Shown here in pieces: positions 16,046 to 25,526 of a stretch of 64,000 bases of DNA. The notes beneath the pieces are model-generated. The model ran no database searches, was not told where the DNA came from, and saw only the letters and a list, made by a program, of their open reading frames with translations. Each line of letters opens with the position of its first letter. Position 1 is the stretch's first letter. This stretch comes from Haloarcula amylovorans. GTDB taxonomy: Archaea > Halobacteriota > Halobacteria > Halobacteriales > Haloarculaceae. The translations under genes and the position numbers were made by a program. The stretch spans positions 1-64,000 of the forward strand of contig NZ_SRIF01000002.1 of assembly GCF_004681185.1 (NCBI RefSeq), read 5' to 3'.

Positions 16046-16903
16046 ATGAGCACGACCTCAGCGACATCAGAGGGATGGTTTGCGTTCGACAAACAGGACA
16101 TGATGGTGTTCATCCTCGTTATGTCCCTGACGGGGTTACAGAACGCCGTTACGGAGATACTGCCGGAGTTCACGGTCGGGCCGCTCGAATTGGGAGTGGG
16201 CGAGTTCGTCTTCATCCCGATCGTGCTGGTCCTGCTGTTCCGTACGTACTGGGCAGCGCTGGCCGTCCCGGTCGGCGAGATTGTCTTCGGTGAGATCCTG
16301 CTCGGCGAGTTCGACGGGCTTGGCGCGATGGAGGGGTTGCTTCTGATTCCGGTCTGTTACTACTTCGCCGCGAAGCTCCTGCAGGACCCCGAGAACACGA
16401 CACAACTCGCGCTCGTCGTCCTTCTCGCGGAGGGGTTAGAGGAGTTCTTCGCCACATTCATCGACATCGGGAAGGTATACGTCGGCGTCGAGGAGCTCGA
16501 AGCGGTGCCCGGCCTCCCGGAGAGCATCGTCGTCTTGGAGGCTGTGGACTTCGTCACGCAGATGGTCATCACCGGGATCGTCTTCGGCGTGATTCCGGCG
16601 CTGTACCTCTATCCGAAGCTCCACGGGAAAGTCGAACCGCTGCTGGGGATGGAACCCTATCGGGGCGAGCGCGGCGCGTCGATGTGGCGCGGCTTCTCCC
16701 TGAAAGCGCTACTCGCGGTGCTGGTCGCCTTCCCGCTGGCGTTCGTCGCCGAGGCCGCCAGTGAGGTCGGCGGTGCCATCAACGTCGTCTGGGAACCGGC
16801 GTTTCTAGAGACGTACGGCCAGAGCTTCATCGCGGTTCCCATCGCGGTGGCCGCCGTCCTCGCACTGGTTGTCTGGTATCGCGCGACTCGACGGGCAGCC
16901 TGA
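16046..16903 (+). CDS. ECF transporter substrate-binding (S) component, substrate unknown
   Basis: The 285-residue product is an integral membrane protein with about eight hydrophobic segments. It is directly followed by the ATPase and T-component genes of an energy-coupling-factor importer, which identifies it as the S component. At this length it is larger than typical vitamin S components (about 180-200 residues). No substrate motif is recognised. The neighbourhood (lipA upstream, thiamine- and lipoate-dependent dehydrogenase downstream) makes a cofactor or precursor a reasonable guess only. ATG 16046 (MSTTSATSEGW) is preferred over the longer frame because a TATA box lies just ahead of it. 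Confidence 0.75.
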   Translation: MSTTSATSEGWFAFDKQDMMVFILVMSLTGLQNAVTEILPEFTVGPLELGVGEFVFIPIVLVLLFRTYWAALAVPVGEIVFGEILLGEFDGLGAMEGLLLIPVCYYFAAKLLQDPENTTQLALVVLLAEGLEEFFATFIDIGKVYVGVEELEAVPGLPESIVVLEAVDFVTQMVITGIVFGVIPALYLYPKLHGKVEPLLGMEPYRGERGASMWRGFSLKALLAVLVAFPLAFVAEAASEVGGAINVVWEPAFLETYGQSFIAVPIAVAAVLALVVWYRATRRAA

Positions 16904-16908
16904 GACCG

Positions 16909-18654
16909 ATGGACGCGAATCACGACGCCAGCATCGTCGTCGACGATCTCTCCTTTCGGTACCCCGGGACGGAGACGAACGTCCTCTCTGGGGCCGACGT
17001 GGAGATAGCGCCCGGCGAGTTCGTCGCCGTCGTCGGCGGCAACGGGTCGGGGAAGACGACGCTGTGTAAGTCGTTCAACGGGATCGTCCCCCACTTCTAC
17101 GAGGGGACCTTCGAGGGATCGGTCACCGTCGCCGGTCTCGACACCGAATCGAGTTCCGTCTCGGAACTCTCCCGTCACGTTGGTTACGTCTTCCAGGAAT
17201 TCGACAACCAACTGGTCAGTCCGACGGTGTTCGAGGAGGTCGCGTTCGCGCCGATGAACTACGGCCGCGAGGACTACCGCGAGCGCGTCCACCAAACACT
17301 CGACTTGCTGAACCTCGACGGCCTCGAAGACCGGTTCGTCTGGGAACTGTCCGGTGGACAGAAACACCTCGTCGCCCTCGCGGCGGCGCTGTCGCTCGAC
17401 CCCGAGATCCTCGTCGTCGACGAACCGGCCGCCCAGTTGGACCCCAGAAACGCCCGCGAGACCTACGAGCACCTCGCGGAACTCAACGCCAACCACGGCA
17501 AGACGGTCGTCACCATCGAACACCACACGGAGTTCATCGCGGAGTACTGCGAGAGCGTCGTACTGGTCGACGATGGGGAAGTCAGCTGGAAACGCCCGGT
17601 CGAGGACGCACTGAACAGGCTCTCGGACCTCCGGGCACAGGATGTCCATTCGCCGCAGGTGACTCGGGCCGCCGAACGGCTGTACGACGACGACCGGCGA
17701 CTGCCGGTAACGGTCGCCGACGGCGCGGCACAGTTCGCACAGCGAACGGACGCCACTTGCGTCCGCACCGATGGAGCCGTCGCGTCCCCGGCCGCGGCCG
17801 ATGGGCAGGCTCCAGTCGTCACTGTCGAGAACGTCTCGAAGGCCTATCGGACGCTCCGAAGCGGCGAGCGACGGGCGCTCGACGGCCTCTCGCTCGACCT
17901 CTATCCGGACGAACGAGTCGTGCTGGTCGGGAGCAACGGGGCCGGGAAGTCGACGCTGCTGCGACTCCTCACCGGTATCGAGAGCCCCGATGCGGGGAGC
18001 GTCACCGTCGACGGCGTCGACGCGGGGACGGCACTGCCCGAAGCGCTCGCCGAGGAAGTCGTATACGTCCACCAGAACCCCGAGGAGATGTTCATCGAAG
18101 ACGAGGTGCGGGCCGACGTCGCCCACTACCTCCGCGATCGAGAGTATCCCGACGTCGAGGCACGCGTCGACGACGTCATCGAGTATCTCGACCTCGGAGC
18201 CCTCCAGCATCGAGACGGCCGCCTGTTGAGCGTCGGCCAGCAGCGGCGGGCCTCGCTAGCGATCGGGTTGGCGACCGACCCCTCGATCATCTTATTGGAC
18301 GAGCCGACGGGGAGCCTCGACCTGGCGAGTCGTGCGGAGGTCGGCCGGACCATCGACCGGGCGGGCGACCGCGTCGAGACCGTCGTCGTCGCCACGCACG
18401 ACCTCGAACTGGCGGCCGCGTGGGCGACGCGCGTGGTCGTCCTCGACGGCGGTCAAATCATCGCTGACGGACCGCCGAAGACCGTCTTCGCGGATGTCGA
18501 GACGCTCGAGCGGGCGAACCTGCGGCCGCCGCAGGTCGTTCGACTGGGCGAGAGACTCGGCCTCTCACCCGTGCCGCTGACCGTCGATGAGTTGGCGCGT
18601 CGGCTCGACGACGCGGACGGCGACGCTGCCACACCGGAGGTGGCCGATCAGTGA
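16909..18654 (+). CDS. ECF transporter ATPase, fused tandem ABC domains
   Basis: The 581-residue product contains two complete ABC cassettes, corresponding to EcfA1 and EcfA2 fused in one chain. The first (about 1-250) has Walker A GGNGSGKTT, signature LSGGQ and Walker B ILVVDEPAA; the second (about 305-560) has Walker A GSNGAGKST, signature LSVGQ and Walker B IILLDEPTG. The second signature departs from LSGGQ at the third position. Such proteins energise vitamin or metal uptake with an S and a T partner. It begins 5 nt after the S gene and its TGA overlaps the T-component GTG start. Confidence 0.93.
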   Translation: MDANHDASIVVDDLSFRYPGTETNVLSGADVEIAPGEFVAVVGGNGSGKTTLCKSFNGIVPHFYEGTFEGSVTVAGLDTESSSVSELSRHVGYVFQEFDNQLVSPTVFEEVAFAPMNYGREDYRERVHQTLDLLNLDGLEDRFVWELSGGQKHLVALAAALSLDPEILVVDEPAAQLDPRNARETYEHLAELNANHGKTVVTIEHHTEFIAEYCESVVLVDDGEVSWKRPVEDALNRLSDLRAQDVHSPQVTRAAERLYDDDRRLPVTVADGAAQFAQRTDATCVRTDGAVASPAAADGQAPVVTVENVSKAYRTLRSGERRALDGLSLDLYPDERVVLVGSNGAGKSTLLRLLTGIESPDAGSVTVDGVDAGTALPEALAEEVVYVHQNPEEMFIEDEVRADVAHYLRDREYPDVEARVDDVIEYLDLGALQHRDGRLLSVGQQRRASLAIGLATDPSIILLDEPTGSLDLASRAEVGRTIDRAGDRVETVVVATHDLELAAAWATRVVVLDGGQIIADGPPKTVFADVETLERANLRPPQVVRLGERLGLSPVPLTVDELARRLDDADGDAATPEVADQ

Positions 18655-19460
18655 CGTCTCTCGACGGCCTGCGGGACGCGACGTCGGTCGAGGGCATCAA
18701 GAACGACCTGCTGAAGACGGCCTACGAGAACGAGGGGTCGTTCCTGCATCGCCTCGACCCGCGCGTGCTGCTGCTGTGGTACGTTATCTTCCTGTTCGTC
18801 CCGTGGCTGTTCTACGACACGACTGTCCTACTGGGACTGCTGGCGTTCGTCTCGGTGCTCGCGGTCGCCTCGCGGGTGAGCCTCTTCCTTGTCGCGCTGA
18901 TGGCGTTCACGGTGGCGTCGACGCTGGCGTCGTACGCGGTCGTGACGGCGTTTACCGGCGACCCGATGGCGGCGATTCGGGCGCTAATTCCGTTCACGCT
19001 GAAGTTGACGATCATCTCCGTATCGAGTTTGGCCGTCTTCTCCAGTATGGGTCCGAAGACCCTCGCTCGCGGCCTTCGGAGCCTCGGCGTCCCCCGGCAG
19101 TTCACCTTTCTCATCACCTACGGCTACCGGATGTTGCCGGTGCTCTTCGAGGAGTACCACGACCTCGTCAACGCCTACCGGCTCCGCAGTTCAGCGCCGT
19201 CCTCGCCCGGTCGGTTCCGGTGGCGACATTACGCGTATCTGCTGAAGATATCGATGCGGGCGTTCTACCCGATGATATTTAACGTCGCAAAGCGCAGTCG
19301 CGTCACCGTCGAGGCGATGGAGACCCGTGGCTTCTCCCACTCCCTGCACGACCAGGCGAGCAAGGAGTTGCAGTTGGCCGACCTGCAGGTCCGTCCCCTC
19401 GATGTCGGCTTTTTCGCCGGTTCGCTAGGCATCGTCGCGCTCCTCGCGGTCGCGCTGTAA
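18651..19460 (+). CDS. ECF transporter transmembrane (T) component
   Basis: The 269-residue product is the scaffold that couples the ATPases to the S component. It has four to five hydrophobic helices (about 40-60, 65-85, 95-120, 120-140 and 250-268) and the EcfT coupling motif types: SLGVPRQFTFLITYGYRMLP followed by a long amphipathic region and METRGFS. The GTG start at 18651 overlaps the ATPase stop codon by four bases, showing translational coupling. The family is CbiQ/EcfT. Confidence 0.9.
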   Translation: MTSLDGLRDATSVEGIKNDLLKTAYENEGSFLHRLDPRVLLLWYVIFLFVPWLFYDTTVLLGLLAFVSVLAVASRVSLFLVALMAFTVASTLASYAVVTAFTGDPMAAIRALIPFTLKLTIISVSSLAVFSSMGPKTLARGLRSLGVPRQFTFLITYGYRMLPVLFEEYHDLVNAYRLRSSAPSSPGRFRWRHYAYLLKISMRAFYPMIFNVAKRSRVTVEAMETRGFSHSLHDQASKELQLADLQVRPLDVGFFAGSLGIVALLAVAL

Positions 19461-19623
19461 TCCTTGCTCGCCGCCTTCTGCCTCGATGTACAGTGCGCTC
19501 CCAGCCGTCGGCACTCGCCGCTGTCGTCGCCGACCCAGCGAGATATATAGCGGTATCGAGCGGTAGCCGGCCGAAAATAGCCCTCTTAGTCGCGCTTTTA
19601 CGGGGTGGAGAGAAGGGACAGAT

Positions 19624-20367
19624 ATGCGCTTGGTGTCGGACGACGACCTGACGGAGCGGCTGTTAGAGACGATGATTCCCGCGCGGGCACAGATACCCGA
19701 CGACCCCACACCCGGGAACTACGTGGTCGTCGACGTCGCCCAGTTCTCGACGACGGTGCCGGAGCTGTTCGCCAACGGCGCGGAGTACATCTACATCACC
19801 GAAGAGCGGGGGAACGAACCCGACTTCAAGGCCGAGAATCCCAGAGCGAAGATCGGCGGTAGTTCCGGCCCGAACTACGAGGGTGAGGAGGGGTACGACT
19901 TCTTTAACTCGCCCAGTTTCGTCCAGGACGTGGACGTGGCTGGCCGGCCGACGGCGATGACCTCGACCAACGGCGGCAACGCGGTCACCGACCTCCGACT
20001 GGCGGGCGGGGACGACGTCGAGATCTACGTCGGCGGCCTGACCAACGGGAAGGCGGTGGCCGAACACCTCCGAGAGAGCGACCGGGAGACGTACTTCGTC
20101 GCCGCCGGGTCGAACGGCAAGCCCTCACCGGAGGATGTTACCGGCGCACTCTACATCGCTCGGCACCTCCACGAGCGACCGCCGACGGACGAACAGCGCG
20201 CGGTCTTCCGCGAGATGGTCACGTTCGGTAAGGGACCCAAATACGAGCGCAAGCCACAGGTCAAGCGAACGGACCTCTACGAGTACACGCTGGCGTTCGA
20301 CAGCCGCCATGTCGTCCCGAAACTCGTCGACCAGCGTCTCGTCGACGTCGGCGGCGAGGCCCCCTGA
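19624..20367 (+). CDS. comB: 2-phosphosulfolactate phosphatase family (ComB)
   Basis: ComB removes phosphate from 2-phosphosulfolactate, a step in coenzyme M synthesis in methanogens. The 247-residue product shows the family layout: VVVDVAQFSTTVPELFANGA near the start, an ER-GN-P segment, EGYDFFNSPSFV and AMTSTNGGNAV. Haloarchaea are not known to use coenzyme M, and no comA, comC or comDE lies in this window, so the real substrate may be a different phosphosulfonate or phosphate ester. A pyrimidine-rich CTTTTACG at about 19,595 may be its promoter. It is 3 nt from the PHP gene. Confidence 0.85.
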   Translation: MRLVSDDDLTERLLETMIPARAQIPDDPTPGNYVVVDVAQFSTTVPELFANGAEYIYITEERGNEPDFKAENPRAKIGGSSGPNYEGEEGYDFFNSPSFVQDVDVAGRPTAMTSTNGGNAVTDLRLAGGDDVEIYVGGLTNGKAVAEHLRESDRETYFVAAGSNGKPSPEDVTGALYIARHLHERPPTDEQRAVFREMVTFGKGPKYERKPQVKRTDLYEYTLAFDSRHVVPKLVDQRLVDVGGEAP

Positions 20368-20370
20368 ACG

Positions 20371-21141
20371 ATGGAGATAGACGGCCACGCACACACCACG
20401 TTCTCGGACGGATCCGCCCTCGACGAGATGATCGCGGCCGCCGAGACCGCCGGACTGGACGGACTCGGCCTCACCGACCACTGTATCGTCACCGACGACG
20501 CGTTCAGCCGCCGCGCGCGCTACGACCTCGTCGAGACGTACGAGCGGCGACGCGAGACCATCGACGCGGCGCGCGATGTGACCGACCTGCGACTGTACGA
20601 CGCCGCCGAGGTGAGCTACGTCGAGGGCGACGAATCGCGCCTCGCCGCGTTCCTCGACGAGGCCGACTTCGCGTACACCATTGGCAGCGTCCACTTCGCC
20701 GGCCCCTACGACTACACCAGCGCCAGCCAATACGCCGGCGCCGATCCCGCTGAGCGCCGGGCGGCCGTCGAGCGGTACTACGATGCCGTCGTCGCGCTGA
20801 TCGAGTCGGAGCTGTTCGACGTACTGGGCCACCTCGACCTCCCCGAGCGGCTGGCACCCCTCCGCCGATACACGACCCGAGACGACTACGAACGCGTCGC
20901 GGCGGCGCTTTCCGACTCGCGGACGGTTCCGGAAATCAACGCCGGTCGAGTCCATCAGTCACTCGGTCGCGTCCACCCTGACCCCGCCGTCCTCGACGTC
21001 TTCCGCGACGAGGGCGTCTCGTTCGTCCTCGGAACCGACAGCCACACTCCCGCGGAGATGCGCGATCGCGTACCAGTCTTGCGGGATGTCTGTGAACGCC
21101 GGAACTTCGAACCGATCGGGATAGCGTCGCTGGTCACCTAG
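20371..21141 (+). CDS. PHP-domain phosphoesterase (histidinol-phosphatase-like)
   Basis: The 256-residue product carries the PHP metal-binding motifs: GHAHTTFSDG (about residues 5-14), LTDH (about 35-38), a middle GSVHFAG and VLGHLDLPERL, and a C-terminal LGTDSHTP. PHP proteins are trinuclear-metal phosphoesterases, including HisJ-type histidinol phosphatase and others. The gene is placed 3 nt after comB, so the two probably form an operon and may act on related phosphorylated compounds; the substrate is unknown. Confidence 0.85.
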   Translation: MEIDGHAHTTFSDGSALDEMIAAAETAGLDGLGLTDHCIVTDDAFSRRARYDLVETYERRRETIDAARDVTDLRLYDAAEVSYVEGDESRLAAFLDEADFAYTIGSVHFAGPYDYTSASQYAGADPAERRAAVERYYDAVVALIESELFDVLGHLDLPERLAPLRRYTTRDDYERVAAALSDSRTVPEINAGRVHQSLGRVHPDPAVLDVFRDEGVSFVLGTDSHTPAEMRDRVPVLRDVCERRNFEPIGIASLVT

Positions 21142-21261
21142 TTCACGAGCCAATTCCTTCGTGAGAGATACACTCCAGTAATCTCTATGCTGGCAATATA
21201 ACGCCACACAAACGCTAAACCCGTTGCGAGTCAACACCTATCACATGTCACGCCACGGCAG

Positions 21262-22377
21262 GTGGTTTCTCTGAGCGTCCTCCAACGCGATCCGACCGAT
21301 AGAGTACAGATACTCGGCGAGGACGGGCAGGTGGTCGACGGCGCGACGGTGCCGGACCTCACAGAGGACGAGCTCGTCGAGATGTATCGCAACCTGAAGT
21401 TAGGACGGCACTTCGACCAGCGGGCGGTGAGCCTCCAGCGGCAGGGCCGGATGGGCACCTATCCGCCGATGGCCGGACAGGAGGCCTCGCAGGTCGGTAG
21501 CGCGATGGCGCTCGCCGGAGGCGATTGGACGTTCCCGAGCTACCGGGAACACCTCGCGCTGTACGTCCGCGGCTGGGATCTGGCCGACGACCTGCTGTAC
21601 TGGATGGGAAGCGAGCAGGGCAACTCCCCGCCCGAGGACGTACAGGTGTTCTCGCTCGCGGTCCCCATCGCCACGCAGATCCCCCACGCGACCGGCGCAG
21701 CGTGGGCGTCGAAGCTCAAGGGCGAAGACAGAGTGTTCCTCGCGTACTTCGGTGACGGCGCGACCAGCGAGGGAGACTTCCACGAGGGGCTGAACTTCGC
21801 CGGCGTCTTCGACGTGCCCGCAGTGTTCTTCTGTAACAACAACCAGTGGGCGATTTCGGTTCCGCGCGAGCGCCAGACCGCCAGCGAGACGCTGGCGCAG
21901 AAGGCGAACGCCTACGGCTTCGACGGCGTGCAGGTCGACGGGATGGACCCGCTGGCAGTGTATCAGGCGACCACCGAGGCCGTCGAGAAAGCCCGGAACC
22001 CGGACGAGGGCGAGCGCCGTCCCACGATGATCGAATCGGTGCAGTACCGCTTTGGCGCACACACCACCGCCGACGACCCCTCCGTCTACCGCGACGACGA
22101 GGAGGTCGAACGCTGGAAAAAACGCGACCCCATCCCGCGACTGGAGACGTACCTCCGCGAGCGGGGGCTGCTCGACGACGAGCGAGTGGCGAACATCGAC
22201 GACTCCATCGAGGAGGAGGTGGCCGAGGCGATCGACGACGCCGAATCGACCGAGCGGCCCGACCCCGAGGAGATGTTCGCCGACGTCTACGCCGAGATGC
22301 CCGACCGCCTCGAAGCACAACTCGACTACTTGCGTGACCTGCGCGAGCGACACGGCGACGAGGTGATGCTGGAATGA
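21262..22377 (+). CDS. pdhA: 2-oxoacid dehydrogenase E1 component, alpha subunit
   Basis: This thiamine-diphosphate enzyme subunit decarboxylates a 2-oxoacid (pyruvate or branched-chain) and hands the acyl group to E2 lipoate. The 371-residue product shows the TPP motif [20 protein letters not shown] and then [10 protein letters not shown], and the E1alpha [11 protein letters not shown] loop. The start is GTG 21262 ([10 protein letters not shown]); a nearby ATG at 21245 is out of frame and reads into a stop after nine codons. It begins the E1alpha-E1beta-E2 operon; its TGA overlaps the E1beta ATG. Haloarchaea also have pyruvate:ferredoxin oxidoreductase, so the true substrate is uncertain. 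Confidence 0.92.
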   Translation: MVSLSVLQRDPTDRVQILGEDGQVVDGATVPDLTEDELVEMYRNLKLGRHFDQRAVSLQRQGRMGTYPPMAGQEASQVGSAMALAGGDWTFPSYREHLALYVRGWDLADDLLYWMGSEQGNSPPEDVQVFSLAVPIATQIPHATGAAWASKLKGEDRVFLAYFGDGATSEGDFHEGLNFAGVFDVPAVFFCNNNQWAISVPRERQTASETLAQKANAYGFDGVQVDGMDPLAVYQATTEAVEKARNPDEGERRPTMIESVQYRFGAHTTADDPSVYRDDEEVERWKKRDPIPRLETYLRERGLLDDERVANIDDSIEEEVAEAIDDAESTERPDPEEMFADVYAEMPDRLEAQLDYLRDLRERHGDEVMLE

Positions 22378-23366
22378 GCACGCAGGACGCACAGAGTCTC
22401 ACGCTCGTCCAGGCGGTCCGCGACGGTCTCTACGGCGAGATGGAACGCGACGAGGACGTCCTCGTGATGGGCGAAGACGTGGGCAAGAACGGTGGCGTCT
22501 TCCGCGCTACGCAGGGCCTCTACGACGAGTTCGGTGAGGAGCGCGTCATCGATACGCCGCTGGCCGAATCGGGTATTATCGGCACCGCCATCGGGATGGC
22601 GGCCTACGGGCTGCGCCCGGTCCCGGAGATGCAGTTCTCCGGGTTCATGTACCCCGCCTTCGACCAGATCGTCAGCCACGCCGCGCGCCTACGCACCCGA
22701 AGCAGGGGTCGGTACACCTGTCCGATGACGGTCCGGGCCCCCTACGGCGGCGGCATCCGCGCCCCCGAACACCACTCCGAGTCCAAGGAAGCGTTCTACG
22801 CCCACGAACCCGGCCTGAAGGTCGTTGTCCCCTCGACGCCCGGCGACGCGAAGGGCCTGCTCGCCGCCTCGATTCGAGACCCCGACCCTGTCGTCTTCCT
22901 CGAACCCAAACTCATCTACCGGGCGTTCCGCGAGGACGTGCCCGACGAGACGTACACGACCGAGTTGGGCGAGGCGAAGATCCGCCGCGAGGGCGAGGAT
23001 GTCTCCGTGTTCACGTGGGGCGCGATGACTCGGCCGACGGTGGAAGCGGCCGAGGACCTCGCCGAGGAGGGCATCGACGCGGAAGTGGTCGACTTGCGGA
23101 CGTTGAAGCCGATGGACACCGACGCGATTCTGGGTTCGTTCAGGAAAACCGGCCGCGCAGCCGTCGTCCACGAGGCCCCCAAGACCGGCGGTCTCGCTGG
23201 CGAGATTATCGCCACCATCCAAGAAGAAGCGCTGCTGTATCAAGAGGCTCCGATTACCCGGATCACCGGCTTCGACGTGCCGTTCCCGCTCTACGCGCTC
23301 GAAGACTACTACCTCCCCGAACCTGCCCGCATCAAAGACGGTATCACCGAGGCCGTGGAGTTTTAG
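22374..23366 (+). CDS. pdhB: 2-oxoacid dehydrogenase E1 component, beta subunit
   Basis: The 330-residue beta subunit completes the alpha2-beta2 E1 active site. Typical segments are [19 protein letters not shown], the [17 protein letters not shown] motif that contacts TPP, and the C-terminal [13 protein letters not shown] and [12 protein letters not shown]. The start codon overlaps the end of pdhA by four bases (ATGA). The E2 gene begins 3 nt after its stop. Confidence 0.95.
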   Translation: MSTQDAQSLTLVQAVRDGLYGEMERDEDVLVMGEDVGKNGGVFRATQGLYDEFGEERVIDTPLAESGIIGTAIGMAAYGLRPVPEMQFSGFMYPAFDQIVSHAARLRTRSRGRYTCPMTVRAPYGGGIRAPEHHSESKEAFYAHEPGLKVVVPSTPGDAKGLLAASIRDPDPVVFLEPKLIYRAFREDVPDETYTTELGEAKIRREGEDVSVFTWGAMTRPTVEAAEDLAEEGIDAEVVDLRTLKPMDTDAILGSFRKTGRAAVVHEAPKTGGLAGEIIATIQEEALLYQEAPITRITGFDVPFPLYALEDYYLPEPARIKDGITEAVEF

Positions 23367-23369
23367 CGC

Positions 23370-25106
23370 ATGTTCGAGTTCAAACTCCCGGACCTCGGCG
23401 AAGGAGTCGCCGAGGGGGAGGTGCTGGAGTGGCACGTCGCCGTCGGCGACGCCGTCACCGAAGACCAGGTGTTGGCCGAAGTCGAGACGGACAAAGCCGC
23501 CGTGGACGTTCCCTCGCCGAAAGACGGCGTCGTCCGCGAACTGCACGCAGAGGTTGGCGACGTCGTCGCCACCGGCGAGGTCCTCGTCAGCATCGAGGAA
23601 GAAGGCGACGCCGAGGGCGAGGCCGCCACGGAGAGTGAGAGCGCCGAGTCAGCGGACGCCGACGCCGCTGGGAGCGAAGCGGGCGAAGCGGCGGCCGCCG
23701 AGTCCGCTGACGTGGCCGATTCGACCGACACGACCGAACCCGACGTAACGACCGGCGACGGACGCGTGTTCGCGCCGCCGAGCGTCCGCCGCCTCGCCCG
23801 CGAGAAAGGCGTCGACATCACGACCGTCTCCGGGTCGGGACCGAGCGGCCGCATCACCGAGGCCGACGTGACCGCCGCCGCCGAAGCAGACGAGAGCGAA
23901 TCGGCGGACGACGGCCCGACTTCGGTCGTCTCGAAGGTCGGTGACGACGAGGGCGAGGGGAGCGACGGCCCCACGTCGGTCGTCTCGAAAGTGAGTGACG
24001 AGGACGGAGACGGCGCGGCCGACAACGAACGCGCCGTCAAGTCTGCCGTCCGGAAGGTGTCGGCCGACGAGCCGATGGCCGAGCGCCGCGACCGCACGCT
24101 GGCGACGCCGGCCACCCGTCGTCTCGCCCGCGAACTCAGCGTCGACATCGACGCCGTCCCGACCGACGAGACCCGCGACGGCGAACCCTACGTCGACGAG
24201 GCCGCCGTGCGCGCCGTCGCCGAGCGAGCGGAAGCGAGCGAAGTCACCGACGAGGACGTTCGCGAGGTCACGGAGAAAGTCGTCTCGGAGATGCGCGAGG
24301 CGGCCGAGGAAACAGGTGGAGCAGGGGCGGGCGCGGCAGGCGTCTCTGCAGAGTCCGCCGGCGACCGGCGCGAACCCTATCGCGGCGTCCGACGGGCCAT
24401 CGGCGAGCAGATGGCCCGCTCCCGGCGGGAGGTCCCGCACGCGACCCACCACGATAAGGTGGCCGTACCGGGGCTGGTCGAGGCCCGCGAGCGCCTCGAA
24501 CCGCTGGCCGAGGAACGGGGCGTCCATCTGACGTACACGCCGTTCCTGCTGAAATGCGTCGCCGCCGCGCTGGACGACCACCCGATTCTGGCCACGCAGC
24601 TCGATGCGGACGCCGAGGAAATCGTCTTCAAGGACGACCGCAACCTCGGCGTGGCGACGGCTACCGACCACGGCCTCGTCGTCCCCGTCGTCGACGACGT
24701 GGACGAGAAGGGGCTCCTGCAGGTGGCGACCGAACTCAACGATCTCGTCGACCGCGCGCGGAGCCGGGACATCGCCCGCGAGGAGATGCAGGGCGGGACG
24801 TTCACCGTGACGAACTTCGGGGCCATCGGCGGCGAGTACGCCGATCCGGTCATCAATGTCCCCGAGACGGCCATCCTCGGTGTCGGATCGCTGGCGGAAC
24901 GGCCAGTAGTGGAAGATAGCGAGGCGCGAAGCGCCTCGGAAAAGGCGAGCGGCGACGCCGCGAGCACCGGCGAGGTGGTCGCGAAGCCGACGCTGACGCT
25001 CTCGCTGGCCATCGACCACCGGGTCGTCGACGGCGCGGACGCCGCCCGCTTCGTCAACACGCTCAAGCAGTACCTCGCGGACCCGACGCGGTTACTGCTG
25101 GAGTAG
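23370..25106 (+). CDS. pdhC: 2-oxoacid dehydrogenase E2 component (dihydrolipoamide acyltransferase)
   Basis: E2 forms the core that carries acyl groups on lipoate. The 578-residue product has one lipoyl domain (residues about 1-80, lipoyl lysine in ETDKAAVDV), a long acidic Ala/Ser-rich linker, and two peripheral-subunit-binding-like domains (FAPPSVRRLAREKGVDI about 131-147 and LATPATRRLARELSVDI about 245-261), separated by a duplicated linker with GPTSVVSKV twice. The catalytic domain ends with DHRVVDGADAARF. Near residue 520 a hydrophilic insertion (EARSASEKASGDAAST) is encoded by a hairpin repeat also present in pheT. Confidence 0.94.
   Translation: MFEFKLPDLGEGVAEGEVLEWHVAVGDAVTEDQVLAEVETDKAAVDVPSPKDGVVRELHAEVGDVVATGEVLVSIEEEGDAEGEAATESESAESADADAAGSEAGEAAAAESADVADSTDTTEPDVTTGDGRVFAPPSVRRLAREKGVDITTVSGSGPSGRITEADVTAAAEADESESADDGPTSVVSKVGDDEGEGSDGPTSVVSKVSDEDGDGAADNERAVKSAVRKVSADEPMAERRDRTLATPATRRLARELSVDIDAVPTDETRDGEPYVDEAAVRAVAERAEASEVTDEDVREVTEKVVSEMREAAEETGGAGAGAAGVSAESAGDRREPYRGVRRAIGEQMARSRREVPHATHHDKVAVPGLVEARERLEPLAEERGVHLTYTPFLLKCVAAALDDHPILATQLDADAEEIVFKDDRNLGVATATDHGLVVPVVDDVDEKGLLQVATELNDLVDRARSRDIAREEMQGGTFTVTNFGAIGGEYADPVINVPETAILGVGSLAERPVVEDSEARSASEKASGDAASTGEVVAKPTLTLSLAIDHRVVDGADAARFVNTLKQYLADPTRLLLE
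24918..24965 (+). repeat. In-frame hairpin repeat insertion inside the E2 gene
   Basis: An 8-bp stem with the three-base loop GAA (24920-24938) is followed by GGCGAGCGGCGACGCCGCGAG. Fifteen bases at 24924-24938 are identical to the pheT insertion at 4476-4490 and are read in the same frame, giving ARSAS in both proteins. Confidence 0.65.
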
Positions 25107-25436
25107 CTACTCCGTCAGGTCCGAGATCCAACTTCTGGCCGCCATCGCCTTCGGGAACCCAATCGTCGGCACCGCGAGCGTTGCGACGTGTTCGAGCGCC
25201 GCCGCGGAGTGACCCTCGTCCAGTCCGCGCCGGACGTGCGAGTGGACCGCCCCCTCCGACTGCGCGCCGACGGCCAGCGCGAGTTTTACGAGCCGTTTCG
25301 TCTCGTCGTCTAACGGCCCCGCCTCCGAGCACGCCTCCCCGAGGTCGCTGTACGCCTCCCAGACGGCCGGTTGTTCCTTGGCGAACCGCGTCGGCGTCGC
25401 CGGTAATTCATCCGAGTCGCTGACTTCGTCTGCCAT
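25107..25436 (-). CDS. Carboxymuconolactone decarboxylase/AhpD-like protein
   Basis: The 109-residue product has the AhpD-like helical fold pattern: LDDETKRLVKLALAVGAQSEGAVHSHVRRGLDEG, then ALEHVATLAVPTIGFPKAMAA. The CxxC redox pair of classical AhpD is absent (SEGAVHSH instead), as in many CMD-family proteins, so peroxidase-reductant activity is unlikely by that mechanism. The start is set at ATG 25436 (MADEVSDSDEL). It is encoded opposite to and directly abutting the E2 gene. Confidence 0.8.
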   Translation of the reverse strand: MADEVSDSDELPATPTRFAKEQPAVWEAYSDLGEACSEAGPLDDETKRLVKLALAVGAQSEGAVHSHVRRGLDEGHSAAALEHVATLAVPTIGFPKAMAARSWISDLTE

Positions 25437-25526
25437 GTCGGTGCGTACGACCGCCAGCGTAACATAGCTTAGTCCGGGCCGAGACCGGCGAAAGACATAC
25501 ACCCCGATTCTGCGAGTATCGGGACG

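Noticed and set aside
16657..18210. 517-codon open frame antisense to the ECF ATPase gene
   Set aside because: The opposite strand encodes two intact ABC cassettes; the antisense frame has low-complexity composition and no recognisable fold.
21245..21274. ATG at 21245 as the start of the E1 alpha gene
   Set aside because: It is out of frame with the conserved protein and reaches a stop after nine codons; GTG 21262 is in frame.
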